This document shows positions 7,357-14,972 of a DNA stretch of 23,943 nt, one piece after another. The translations under genes and the position numbers were made by a program. Source of the stretch: Prevotella sp. (lineage in GTDB: Bacteria; Bacteroidota; Bacteroidia; Bacteroidales; Bacteroidaceae); contig DMYZ01000013.1 in assembly GCA_003483565.1 (NCBI GenBank), positions 1-23,943 of the forward strand. Direction: 5' to 3'. Position 1 is the first letter of the stretch. The number at the start of each line of letters is the position of its first letter. The notes below the pieces were generated by a model. It was given only the letters and a program-made list of their open reading frames with translations. It was not told the origin of the DNA and searched no databases.

Positions 7357-8307
7357 TTATAAATCGTAATTCGTGTTATGGTAAGCAAAGATAAAAGGGT
7401 ATAAAACTCCTCTAGTCTTGTTGGCCCTCTCCCGATCAGGATAGATTGTCTTGTAATGCTTCAGACAAATGAAGCATAGCCGGATAAGTGATGTCCATTT
7501 CCCTTCATCCAAGAGAAGCTTGCATGTTTTGTGCTCCAAGGGAAATTTGATTTTGTCCGTATGATCATAGATATGTTGATATAGCTTCTTCCAATTTTCC
7601 TTTCTTTGCAACTTGAAATAGTTTGATGGTCCATGGAGTAGAGGTTCATAATTTGTATTCTCTTTTTCATGAGGATAGAACTTTCTATGCAATTCGCTGG
7701 CAGCTGAATCTTCATGGCTGCGATGCCAGTTAAGAGGCTCTTCTACTCTTATAATGCCTCTCCCCAGATGAGCACTTATAATTAATGCCCAGTCATAGAT
7801 AATATAGTCTGTCCAAGAACTTTCCTGTTGTATGAATTCTTTTCTGAGGAGCATGGTATGACCTGCAAAACCCTGAAAAAGATTGGATAAAAAAGTATAT
7901 TGAGGACTGACCAGATGACTCTCTTCTTGTTTCACTCCTCTCAAGTGAGTCGTAAAACAAATATCGTGTTCGCCAATGGCTGCAATTTGCTTTTCTATTT
8001 TAGTAGGAAACCAAATGTCATCCTGATCGCTGAATGCAACAAAGTCTCCTGTTGCTTTCATGGCAGCGGATTTGAAATTATGATTGAATCCTAGATTTAT
8101 CTTGTTTTCATAAAGTCGGATATTTGAATGTTGTGATTCATACTCTCTGCATATTTCAAACGTAGAATCAGTAGATCGGTCATCCTGAATAATGATTTCA
8201 AAAATAGGATAGGTTTGCGTAAGGATAGAATCCAGTTGCTCACGTAAATATTTTTCACCATTGTAAGTGCACATGACTACTGATACGGTATACCTTGTCG
8301 TTTCCAT
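7357..8307 (-). CDS. GT2 family glycosyltransferase (copy A of a tandem pair)
   Basis: 316 residues. Classic GT-A/GT2 start VSVVMCTYNGEKYLREQLDS (residues 8-27), the first acidic motif QDDRSTD (41-47) and the metal-binding DQDDIW (94-99), then LNWHRSHEDS as the C-terminal catalytic-region motif. It transfers a sugar from a nucleotide donor; similar proteins are often called rhamnosyl- or galactosyltransferases, but specificity is not readable. It lies four bases downstream of a paralogue of the same length (8312-9262), so the two are co-transcribed and almost certainly arose by tandem duplication. It is the last gene of the reverse operon that begins with the flippase. No terminator is visible in the 21 bp before the convergent epimerase gene. 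Confidence 0.88.
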   Translation of the reverse strand: METTRYTVSVVMCTYNGEKYLREQLDSILTQTYPIFEIIIQDDRSTDSTFEICREYESQHSNIRLYENKINLGFNHNFKSAAMKATGDFVAFSDQDDIWFPTKIEKQIAAIGEHDICFTTHLRGVKQEESHLVSPQYTFLSNLFQGFAGHTMLLRKEFIQQESSWTDYIIYDWALIISAHLGRGIIRVEEPLNWHRSHEDSAASELHRKFYPHEKENTNYEPLLHGPSNYFKLQRKENWKKLYQHIYDHTDKIKFPLEHKTCKLLLDEGKWTSLIRLCFICLKHYKTIYPDRERANKTRGVLYPFIFAYHNTNYDL

Positions 8308-8311
8308 TTTT

Positions 8312-9262
8312 CTATTTGAAATTATTATTGTGATAGTAGTATATGGCAGGAAAGAAGAATCCTCGGATGATTCCCATAATGCCTTTACTCTTATTGGTCG
8401 GCCCTATTTCTTTTCTATGCCACATACATATTAAACATAATTTGAATAGTGCCATGCTATTTTCGGACAGTAATAAGTGGGATATTTTATGTTCAAGTTT
8501 GAATTCCTTGCTTGTCGTAGCGTTGTAGAAGTTTTGATAGAATGACTGAAATTTTTCAGTCTTTTCAGCTTCTCTATATTTCTTGAATCCATGAAGGTAA
8601 GGTGCAATCTTCGATAATTCGTGATAAGATTTGTTCTTTTCTTTCTTTAGCTGGATGGTGCGCGATACAGAACAGTCATGTTCCCTGTGCCAGTTCAGTG
8701 GTTTATTCACTTTTGTAGCTCCATGTTCCAAGTCCGCATGGATGAGGAGACTCCAATCGTAATTCAGGTAGTCTTGCCAATAATCGTTATGCCTTATGAA
8801 ATCTTTCTTCAATAGCATGGTGTGTCCCATGGCACAATAAAATAAATGGTTAGTGAATCCTTCCTCGTAGCTTACTCTATAGGCTGATTCCAGCTCAGGC
8901 CCTCTTGTAAGGTCTGAAAAGCATAGATCATAGTTCCCTATTTGTGTTACTTCTTCTTCAATTTTATTTGGAAACCATATATCGTCCTGGTCACTTAGCG
9001 CTACAAGATCACAGGATGCTTTCATTGCAGCACTTTTAAAGTTAAGATTGAATCCGATATTGTTCTCATTTTCATAAAAATGAATGATTGGAAATTTTGC
9101 CTCATACCTGTGGCAGATAGCTGGAGTAGAGTCCGTTGATCGATCATCCTGTATGATGATCTCACTAACAGGATAGGTTTGGGAAAGAATGGAATCTAGT
9201 TGCTCCTTCAGATATTTCTCACCATTATAGGTGGCAATGACTACTGATACGGTCTTTTTCAT
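8312..9262 (-). CDS. GT2 family glycosyltransferase (copy B of a tandem pair)
   Basis: 316 residues with VSVVIATYNGEKYLKEQLDS (5-24), QDDRSTD (38-44), DQDDIW (91-96) and LNWHREHD. The N-terminal nucleotide-binding half is nearly the same as in copy A. The acceptor half differs much more while keeping the same length and landmarks (GHTMLL, YDW, LEHK). This is the expected pattern for duplicated transferases that share a donor but have diverged in acceptor. It is preceded by a 50-bp gap after the GT14-like gene. That gap holds a GT-repeat tract (9289-9295) and an ATAACCT/AGGTTAT hairpin (9297-9316) overlapping the upstream stop codon; the hairpin lacks a T-run and so is not an obvious terminator. 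Confidence 0.88.
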   Translation of the reverse strand: MKKTVSVVIATYNGEKYLKEQLDSILSQTYPVSEIIIQDDRSTDSTPAICHRYEAKFPIIHFYENENNIGFNLNFKSAAMKASCDLVALSDQDDIWFPNKIEEEVTQIGNYDLCFSDLTRGPELESAYRVSYEEGFTNHLFYCAMGHTMLLKKDFIRHNDYWQDYLNYDWSLLIHADLEHGATKVNKPLNWHREHDCSVSRTIQLKKEKNKSYHELSKIAPYLHGFKKYREAEKTEKFQSFYQNFYNATTSKEFKLEHKISHLLLSENSMALFKLCLICMWHRKEIGPTNKSKGIMGIIRGFFFPAIYYYHNNNFK

Positions 9263-9312
9263 AAAATCAGGTGGGTTTATGTGAATGTGTGTGTGAATAA
9301 CCTTATTTCAGG

Positions 9313-10206
9313 TTATCGATCCTTGTCTATTATCTCTATAAGCTTGTCGCTCTTGCCGGAAACGACTTTTCGACAGAACATTTTGCCGGAAGCCTTCAAT
9401 GTATCGTAATCGTCCTCTGTCAGAATCTTGACGACAGGATCATAATTGATATAGGTGAGTGGAGTCAGAGCCGCAAGGCTCTGGTATTTGCCTTCTGCCA
9501 ACATGCAGCGGGAAGCGAATTCTGAATTGAAGGCTACGGTCTGGATAAAGGTCTCTGCCGGGCAAAAACTGGTTTTAAAGTAATGAACAAGGTGTTCGTT
9601 TTCATCCCATTCCTTAATGATATGTCTTGCCAGGTCTGGAGTAATAGCCCACCATGCGGAACCTTTGTATAAAGTATAGGTCTTGCTCTGACAATGGATA
9701 TGCAAAGTCTTGTGGATACCTGCAGTTGCTGTAATTTTGCGTAAGGCAACACGAAATTTACTTTTAAGACTCCCGCTCTGCCATAGTTTGTCTGTTAAAA
9801 ATCGGAAGTTGCGATATTGCTGTCCGTTTTTTCCCTGATGCAACATCGAGATGCCCTGAAGAATTTCTTTTCCGTTTGCTTGTCTGAAATATTTTTTGAT
9901 ATCTGTATTGCTCCAGAGTGGGTAGTCCATGCCACTTAGTGAGATAAAATAATCAGCGTGTCCATAATAAAGTGCTGCACGAAGAAGTTCTATCTGGTAT
10001 TCTACTTCATTGATGCTTCCCCAGATAACATTGACACGGTGTTCTATAAAGTGTATATTCTCCTGGTCCAGTTTTTCTTCGAATCGTCGTATATCGCTTT
10101 TTTGATCGATATGGATATAAAATTCTGAATCAGCCGGAAGGCTGTTGACGAGTGCCCTCAGATGCCTGGCATCTTTATGGGCCGATATAAGAAATGCGAG
10201 TTTCAT
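9313..10206 (-). CDS. GT14-like (core-2/I-branching type) glycosyltransferase
   Basis: 297 residues from the ATG at 10206. The longer frame from 10254 would overlap the flippase gene by 44 bp with an unconserved 16-residue extension, whereas MKLAFLISAHKDA is the typical family start and leaves a 4-bp gap. Family motifs: AFLISAHKD (4-12), FYIHID (29-34), WGS (62-64), FISLSGMDYPLWS (87-99) and GSAWWAITPDLARHI, followed by PAETFIQT. GT14 enzymes of this type are usually GlcNAc or xylosyl transferases in eukaryotes; the bacterial members in polysaccharide loci have no settled donor. It is the second gene of the reverse operon, between the flippase and the GT2 pair, so it presumably adds one residue of the same repeat unit. 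Confidence 0.82.
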   Translation of the reverse strand: MKLAFLISAHKDARHLRALVNSLPADSEFYIHIDQKSDIRRFEEKLDQENIHFIEHRVNVIWGSINEVEYQIELLRAALYYGHADYFISLSGMDYPLWSNTDIKKYFRQANGKEILQGISMLHQGKNGQQYRNFRFLTDKLWQSGSLKSKFRVALRKITATAGIHKTLHIHCQSKTYTLYKGSAWWAITPDLARHIIKEWDENEHLVHYFKTSFCPAETFIQTVAFNSEFASRCMLAEGKYQSLAALTPLTYINYDPVVKILTEDDYDTLKASGKMFCRKVVSGKSDKLIEIIDKDR

Positions 10207-10210
10207 GAGC

Positions 10211-11656
10211 TTATGATTTTTTGAATTTAGATAAGATGAATTTTTGACATTCATTAAGAATCTTTACTTTTGCAACTTTCATTACAAGGTAATAGAGTAT
10301 TACTGCCATAAATACTCTGCAAATGAGCAGCAGAATCAGATTATGAATAGCAAGAGTGGTAAAATGTGTAGCTGCCATAACTCCGAAGGCGGCCAAGGCA
10401 AAGGGCAAAGTATCCCTGAAAAACATACTGAGATGATATCCTGCCAGGCGCTTCACAAAGTATTGCCAGACAAACAGCCAGCCGACGTTCAATATCGTAT
10501 AGGCGATAACCATTGCACGAATTCCAAGAGGCCAAGTAAGCAACATTACGATGATTTGTACAACTCCAAGTCCGAAGGTACACCAGAAGTAAATACCAGA
10601 CTTGCCTTTACTGATAACCATGTTGGAAAGCAGACTGAATATAGGCATCGTCGCACCACTGATGCAGAGTATCTGTATGAACTCTGCACTGACCAGCCAT
10701 TTTGCTGTCAAGGCTATGACAATGAACTCTTTGGCTACAAGTCCGAACCCGAAGAGCAATGGAAAGGATATGAATGCCGTGAAGCGCATCATCTTGCGGA
10801 ATGCTTGTATCTGTTTGTCTCCTTCACTGCGCAGATTGACAAGTACTGGCTGCGCTACTTGGTTGACCATCCCCTGTACCAGACTAAAACATTTAGAGTC
10901 CCATTGGTATGCCTGATTATAATTTCCAGTATCGTGAGGTGAGAAATAGTGTCCCAACATAATGTTAAGAATATTGTTGTTAATATTGGTCGTGATGCTG
11001 GAGGCTAGCATTTTGCATGAAAAACGAAACATCTTCCTTACGGGTTGAAAGGTGATATGATGGATACTTGGTCGCCAAGAGGAGTAATGCCATGCCATAA
11101 TGGTATTGAACAAGACGAATATAAGACCTTGTGTGGCCAGTGACCAGTAGGCTAGCCCGTTGAAAGCACATATCGCGCCGACCATACTGGAAATGAAAAC
11201 AGCAAAGATACCTGATTTCGCTTGTTGCTTGGCTTTGAGATTCTTGAAGAGATAAGCATTTTGTGCTGTGCCAAAAGAGGCAAAGACAATACTGAGAAAG
11301 GCATATCGGCAAAGGGGTACAATTTTCTCTGTATGGTAGTAGTCGCCTATGAGTGGAGCGCAAAAAAATAATATAAGGTAGGCGGAAATACCAATGAGAA
11401 TATTAAACCAGAATACAGAATTGTAGTCTTCGTCTTTAGGATTCTGGATGTTAGCAAGGGCTGTAGGAAAACCACTGCTTTGAAGGGTCGTGGCTATGAG
11501 CGAGAAGATACTGATCATTGCCATCATGCCATAATCAGAAGGTGACAGTAACCGTCCTAAGAGAATGCCGAAAGCTAGTCCGATGATCTGCTGCATCGTA
11601 CTGTTTAGACCTCCCCAAAAGAGACCTTTAGCTGTTTTTTCTTTAAGTGATTCCAT
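10211..11656 (-). CDS. Polysaccharide/O-antigen flippase (Wzx/WzxC-like, MOP superfamily)
   Basis: 481 residues, about 12-14 hydrophobic helices. The start KEKTAKGLFWGGLNSTMQQ followed by LGRLLSPSDYGMMAM is the typical opening of the WzxC/Polysacc_synt family, and a charged loop plus SSITTNINNNILNIMLGHYF marks the middle of the family fold. It would flip undecaprenyl-linked repeat units across the inner membrane. It heads a reverse-strand operon with three glycosyltransferases, transcribed from a consensus promoter at 11667-11698. No Wzy polymerase or chain-length regulator is identifiable in the window, so the locus must use partners elsewhere, unless one of the DUF6080-like membrane proteins fills such a role. 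Confidence 0.9.
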   Translation of the reverse strand: MESLKEKTAKGLFWGGLNSTMQQIIGLAFGILLGRLLSPSDYGMMAMISIFSLIATTLQSSGFPTALANIQNPKDEDYNSVFWFNILIGISAYLILFFCAPLIGDYYHTEKIVPLCRYAFLSIVFASFGTAQNAYLFKNLKAKQQAKSGIFAVFISSMVGAICAFNGLAYWSLATQGLIFVLFNTIMAWHYSSWRPSIHHITFQPVRKMFRFSCKMLASSITTNINNNILNIMLGHYFSPHDTGNYNQAYQWDSKCFSLVQGMVNQVAQPVLVNLRSEGDKQIQAFRKMMRFTAFISFPLLFGFGLVAKEFIVIALTAKWLVSAEFIQILCISGATMPIFSLLSNMVISKGKSGIYFWCTFGLGVVQIIVMLLTWPLGIRAMVIAYTILNVGWLFVWQYFVKRLAGYHLSMFFRDTLPFALAAFGVMAATHFTTLAIHNLILLLICRVFMAVILYYLVMKVAKVKILNECQKFILSKFKKS

Positions 11657-11666
11657 ATTAACCTTG

Positions 11667-11698
11667 CAAAAATACGCTTTCTGAATAAATAATCCAAA
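11667..11698 (-). promoter_or_regulatory. Consensus promoter of the flippase-glycosyltransferase operon
   Basis: Reverse-strand TTTG (11695-11698), 20-bp spacer, TATTTTTG (11667-11674): an excellent Bacteroidetes sigma-ABfr-type promoter. The -7 element is 10 bp from the ATG at 11656, so the leader is only a few bases. It is arranged back-to-back with a forward -7 element at 11708-11715. Confidence 0.7.
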
Positions 11699-11707
11699 TA
11701 AAAAGTT

Positions 11708-11715
11708 TAATTTTG
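11708..11715 (+). promoter_or_regulatory. -7 element of the divergent glycosyltransferase
   Basis: TAATTTTG, an exact TAnnTTTG match, 15 bp before the ATG at 11731. The -33 region falls inside the divergent promoter of the flippase and is a poor match. Confidence 0.5.
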
Positions 11716-11730
11716 TAGCAAAATATAAGA

Positions 11731-12780
11731 ATGAAAATTTATTTTTATCATACTCAGAATATACAGGACATCCTTAGCAGATATCGTCAGGGACAATTTC
11801 CCGGACATTTGCTTTATGGGGCTACTCATCTGGAAGATTATGGTATAGAGATCGTATGGCATCAGTTTATAAAAAGTACCTCTCGAATAAAAAGAATGCT
11901 GTTGACGGCATGGAGGGTCCTCCGACTGGGAAATAAAATTGACGCAGTGTATGCTACCCATTATACAGGTATAGAAATACTTATATTCCTTCGTGCTTTA
12001 GGCATCTTCCATAAACCGATTGCGATATGGCATCATCAGCCTGTGGTTAAGTCTTCAAGTAAGATAAGAGAGATTCTGGGACACCTCTTTTATAAGGGTA
12101 TTGATGAAATGTTCTTCTTCTCTCAGAAATTGATTGATGATTCCATTAAAACTCATAAAGTTGATCCTCTGCGATTGCATTTAGGATACTGGGGCGCTGA
12201 CTTGGATTTCTATGATCGTCTTTTGGCAGAACAGCATCATCGTGAAGGTTTTGTCTCTTCAGGAAAGGAAATGAGAGATATGGATACATTGGTCCGAGCC
12301 TTCAACGATGAAGAACTTCCGCTTGATATTTATTTAAATCGGAGCAACGGGGGAATCAACTATGAAAGGCTTTTCTCTTCCCTTCATATTAAAGAAAATA
12401 TAAAAGTCCACTTTACTACAAGTCAAGGGGTTCCAGAACTTGCAAGGTTGGTGAATAAGCATTCCTGTGTGGTCATCTGCTGTCAGGATACAAAATATAC
12501 GGTGGGTTTGACCACTGTTGTTGAAGCTTTAGCTCTTGGTCTTCCTGTTATTTGCAGCAGAAATCTTCAAATTCCTGTTGACTTTAACAAAGAGGGGTGC
12601 GGCATATCTGTACCTTATTATGATGTGGAAGAATGGAAAAATGCAGTCAATTATATCCATACGCATCCTGAAGAGGCAAAAGAAATGGGAAGGAAAGGCA
12701 GAGCTTTGGCAGAACGACTTTATAATGACCGGCATTGTGCTGAGGTCGTGGCTCAAGTTTTGAAAACAATGAATAGTTAA
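11731..12780 (+). CDS. GT-B glycosyltransferase (GT4/GT1-like)
   Basis: 349 residues. The C-terminal half has the GT-B nucleotide-sugar site: YTVGLTTVVEALALGLPVICS, an E-containing loop and small-residue turn equivalent to the EX7E region although its first acidic residue is replaced, then GCGISVPYYDVEEW. The N-terminal half is poorly conserved, as expected for the acceptor domain, but contains AVYATHYTG and IWHHQP. It lies alone on the forward strand, divergent from the flippase operon and upstream of the ribosomal-protein operon, and is probably monocistronic. It is likely to add a sugar to the same surface glycan; donor unknown. The region after its stop has only a weak CTTTGA/TCAAAG hairpin (12793-12819), not a convincing terminator. 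Confidence 0.8.
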   Translation: MKIYFYHTQNIQDILSRYRQGQFPGHLLYGATHLEDYGIEIVWHQFIKSTSRIKRMLLTAWRVLRLGNKIDAVYATHYTGIEILIFLRALGIFHKPIAIWHHQPVVKSSSKIREILGHLFYKGIDEMFFFSQKLIDDSIKTHKVDPLRLHLGYWGADLDFYDRLLAEQHHREGFVSSGKEMRDMDTLVRAFNDEELPLDIYLNRSNGGINYERLFSSLHIKENIKVHFTTSQGVPELARLVNKHSCVVICCQDTKYTVGLTTVVEALALGLPVICSRNLQIPVDFNKEGCGISVPYYDVEEWKNAVNYIHTHPEEAKEMGRKGRALAERLYNDRHCAEVVAQVLKTMNS

Positions 12781-12839
12781 TAATATATAAAACTTTGATT
12801 TCCGGAGAAGACGTCAAAGCCTTATTTAAATAAAATATG

Positions 12840-12847
12840 TATCTTTG
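12840..12847 (+). promoter_or_regulatory. -7 element of the rplM-rpsI-rpsB-tsf operon
   Basis: TATCTTTG matches TAnnTTTG exactly; no TTTG is seen about 20 bp upstream. Starting here, the rplM transcript would carry an untranslated leader of about 200 nt, far longer than the other leaders in this window. Confidence 0.55.
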
Positions 12848-12858
12848 CACACCGAATT

Positions 12859-13013
12859 ATGGAAGTGCATCTTAGGATTTCCATTATCTTGCCGTGTTAA
12901 TAGCTTTATTTTTGGTCGAATATTGCGGTTAGGGAATCGGTGAGACGGCAGAGAAAATGCTATGGATGGTCTCTTTTAGACTGGAGGCGCCGTGAGGTCT
13001 CTGCCTGTTCGAC
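12859..13013 (+). promoter_or_regulatory. Structured 5' leader of rplM (candidate ribosomal-protein autoregulatory RNA)
   Basis: Several nested pairings are visible. An outer helix pairs GTCGAA (12915-12920) with TTCGAC (13008-13013). Inside it, GGCAGAGA (12947-12954) pairs with TCTCTGCC (12998-13005), and within that GTCT/AGAC closes a 5-base loop (12969-12981). A separate upstream hairpin pairs ATGGAA (12859-12864) with TTCCAT (12879-12884). No intrinsic terminator follows, so control would be at translation or stability. Ribosomal-protein leaders that bind their own product are well known, and I recall an L13 leader motif being proposed for Bacteroidia, but I cannot check that this is it. 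Confidence 0.6.
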
Positions 13014-13054
13014 AATTAATAAAAAGTTTTTTAGTAGTAAATTAAAAATTAAAA

Positions 13055-13516
13055 ATGAACACTTTAAGTTACAAGACTATTTCCGCTAATAAGGAAACAG
13101 CTAAGAAAGAGTGGGTCGTAGTAGATGCCAGCGATCAGATTGTAGGTCGTCTCTGCTCTAAAGTAGCAAAGCTGCTTCGCGGAAAGTACAAACCAAGTTT
13201 CACACCTAATGTGGACTGTGGTGACAATGTCATTATTATTAATGCCGATAAGGTCGTTTTCTCTGGAAAGAAGGAAACGGATAAGATTTACACACGTTAT
13301 ACTGGTTATCCTGGTGGTCAGCGCTTTAATACACCGGCTGAGCTTCGCAAGCGCAATGGTGGTGTTGATAAGTTGATTCGCCATGCTGTAAAGGGTATGC
13401 TTCCTAAAGGCCGCTTAGGTCGTGCCTTGATGGACAATCTTTATGTATTTGAAGGCGCAGAGCATGATAAGGAAGCTCAGAAACCTAAGACAATTGATAT
13501 TAACCAGTACAAATAA
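13055..13516 (+). CDS. rplM: 50S ribosomal protein L13
   Basis: 153 residues with the L13 core: WVVVDASDQIVGRL, KLLRGKYKPSFTPNVDCGD, VIIINADKVVFSGKK, YTGYPGG, and the C-terminal AVKGMLPKGRLGRALMDNL. L13 binds 23S rRNA early in large-subunit assembly. It is the first gene of rplM-rpsI-rpsB-tsf and is preceded by a roughly 200-nt structured leader. In several bacteria L13 is the repressor of its own operon, and the leader here would be the natural target. Confidence 0.97.
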   Translation: MNTLSYKTISANKETAKKEWVVVDASDQIVGRLCSKVAKLLRGKYKPSFTPNVDCGDNVIIINADKVVFSGKKETDKIYTRYTGYPGGQRFNTPAELRKRNGGVDKLIRHAVKGMLPKGRLGRALMDNLYVFEGAEHDKEAQKPKTIDINQYK

Positions 13517-13529
13517 TAAGTAAATCAAG

Positions 13530-13916
13530 ATGGAAGTAATTAATGCAATTGGTCGCCGTAAGAGCGCTGTAGCTCGTGTTTACCTCTCAGAAGGTACCGG
13601 CAAGATCACTATTAATAAAAGAGATATTGAAACATTCTTCCCATCAGCTATTCTTCGCTATGTAGTAAAGCAGCCTCTGCAGTTGCTCGATGCTGAGGGT
13701 AAATATGATATAAAGGCTACTCTTGATGGTGGCGGTTTTACCGGTCAGAGCCAAGCTCTGCGTCTCGCTATTGCCCGTGCACTTGTTAAGATTGATGCTG
13801 AGGATAAAAAAGCCCTTAAGGATGCAGGATTCCTTACTCGTGACAGCCGTGCTGTTGAGCGTAAGAAACCAGGTCAGCCTAAGGCTCGTCGTCGCTTCCA
13901 GTTCAGTAAGCGTTAA
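13530..13916 (+). CDS. rpsI: 30S ribosomal protein S9
   Basis: 128 residues, 13 bp after rplM. Shows GRRKSAVARVYLSEGTGKI near the N-terminus, QPLQLLD, the GGGFTGQSQALRLAIARAL helix, GFLTRDSRAVERKKPG, and the invariant basic tail ending FQFSKR, which reaches the ribosomal P site. The length and ends are those of a normal S9. The rplM-rpsI pairing is conserved across bacteria. Confidence 0.97.
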   Translation: MEVINAIGRRKSAVARVYLSEGTGKITINKRDIETFFPSAILRYVVKQPLQLLDAEGKYDIKATLDGGGFTGQSQALRLAIARALVKIDAEDKKALKDAGFLTRDSRAVERKKPGQPKARRRFQFSKR

Positions 13917-14116
13917 TCTCTTTAGAGATAGACTGAACCGTTTAGTATCTAAACTCTGGAGACTCTGGGGTAAATGGCAGGTTGGAAGACGGAATCTAAA
14001 AGTCATCGGGACTTTTATTCTGTCTGTCGTCCAGATATTTATTCAAGATTACTCCGGGGCTGATTCTAGGCAAAATAGAATTCAAAAGAAAGTAAACATT
14101 TAAAAGAACAAAGAAA
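13917..14116 (+). promoter_or_regulatory. Structured 200-bp rpsI-rpsB intercistronic region
   Basis: No gene: a frame running on from inside rpsI (13723-14103) is a shadow. Three hairpins are visible. TCTC-TTTA-GAGA (13917-13928) starts right at the rpsI stop. GTTTAG-TAT-CTAAAC lies at 13940-13954. The long one joins GACGGAA (13988-13994) to TTCTGTC (14018-14024, one G-U pair) and, after a 2-base bulge, TAAAAGTC to GACTTTTA around the loop ATCGG (14005-14009). No -7 promoter match and no T-run are seen. The likely roles are control of rpsB translation (S2 represses its own leader in some bacteria) or RNA processing. Confidence 0.55.
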
Positions 14117-14938
14117 ATGTCAAGAACAAATTTTGACCAATTACTTCAGGCAGGTTGCCATTTCGGTCACCTTAAGCGCAAGTGGAATCCAGCTATGGCT
14201 CCTTATATCTTTATGGAGCGTAATGGTATTCATATTATCGACTTGAACAAAACAGTAGTTAAGATTGACGAAGCTGCTGAGGCTCTCAAGGGAATTGCTA
14301 AATCAGGCAAGAAAATCTTGTTTGTCGCTACTAAAAAACAAGCAAAGGACATCGTAGCAGAAAAGGCTACAGCTGTCAATATGCCTTATGTTATTGAGCG
14401 TTGGCCAGGTGGTATGCTCACTAATTTCCCTACAATCCGTAAGGCTGTGAAGAAAATGACAAACATCGACAAGTTGATGAATGATGGTACTTTCGCAAAC
14501 TTGTCAAAGCGTGAGATCCTCCAGATTAACCGTCAGCGTGCTAAACTTGAGAAGAATCTTGGTTCTATTGCAGATCTGACTCGCCTTCCTAGTGCACTGT
14601 TCGTTGTAGATGTAATGAAAGAACACATTGCCGTTAAGGAAGCTAAGCGCCTTGGTATACCTGTATTCGCAATCGTTGATACAAACTCAGACCCACGTGA
14701 TGAGGATTATGTTATTCCTGCAAATGATGATGCTAAGGATTCTATTGAAGTTATCCTGAATGCTGTTTGCGGCGCTATCGCAGAAGGCCTTGAGGAACGT
14801 AAGGTTGAGAAAGCTGACGAAAAGGCTGCTGCTGAGCAAGCTGAAGAAGCTGAAGACAAACCAAAGCGTGCACACAAAGCCCGTAAGGAAGAGACCCCTG
14901 CAGAGGAAGTTAAGGAAGAAGCTGCTCCTGCAGAATAA
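14117..14938 (+). CDS. rpsB: 30S ribosomal protein S2
   Basis: 273 residues. S2 signatures: LLQAGCHFGHLKRKWNPAM, YIFMERNGIHIIDLNKT, GKKILFVATKKQAKD, ERWPGGMLTNF, LPSALFVVDVMKEHIAVKEA and GIPVFAIVDTNSDP. The conserved body ends near residue 227. The remaining 45 or so residues are a low-complexity, highly charged tail of E, A and K, which is a common lineage-specific extension. S2 is needed for late small-subunit assembly and for recruiting S1. It is followed 34 bp later by tsf, the standard partner gene. Confidence 0.97.
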   Translation: MSRTNFDQLLQAGCHFGHLKRKWNPAMAPYIFMERNGIHIIDLNKTVVKIDEAAEALKGIAKSGKKILFVATKKQAKDIVAEKATAVNMPYVIERWPGGMLTNFPTIRKAVKKMTNIDKLMNDGTFANLSKREILQINRQRAKLEKNLGSIADLTRLPSALFVVDVMKEHIAVKEAKRLGIPVFAIVDTNSDPRDEDYVIPANDDAKDSIEVILNAVCGAIAEGLEERKVEKADEKAAAEQAEEAEDKPKRAHKARKEETPAEEVKEEAAPAE

Positions 14939-14972
14939 TTGATTATTAATTTTTAATACAAAGGATTATAAA

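Noticed and set aside
9289..9316. GT-repeat tract and hairpin between the GT14 and GT2 genes as a phase-variation site or terminator
   Set aside because: The dinucleotide run is too short to be convincing for slippage, is outside the coding frame, and the hairpin has no T-run on the transcribed side.
10207..10254. Upstream start of the GT14-like gene
   Set aside because: The 16 extra residues overlap the flippase gene and are not family-like. MKLAFLISAHKD at 10206 is the natural start.
10244..10942. 232-codon forward frame antisense to the flippase gene
   Set aside because: Composition is polar and unlike any family, and it lies fully within a strongly supported reverse gene; a shadow frame.
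13723..14103. 126-codon frame overlapping the end of rpsI and the following spacer
   Set aside because: Out-of-frame within rpsI. The part in the spacer coincides with RNA hairpins rather than protein-like sequence.
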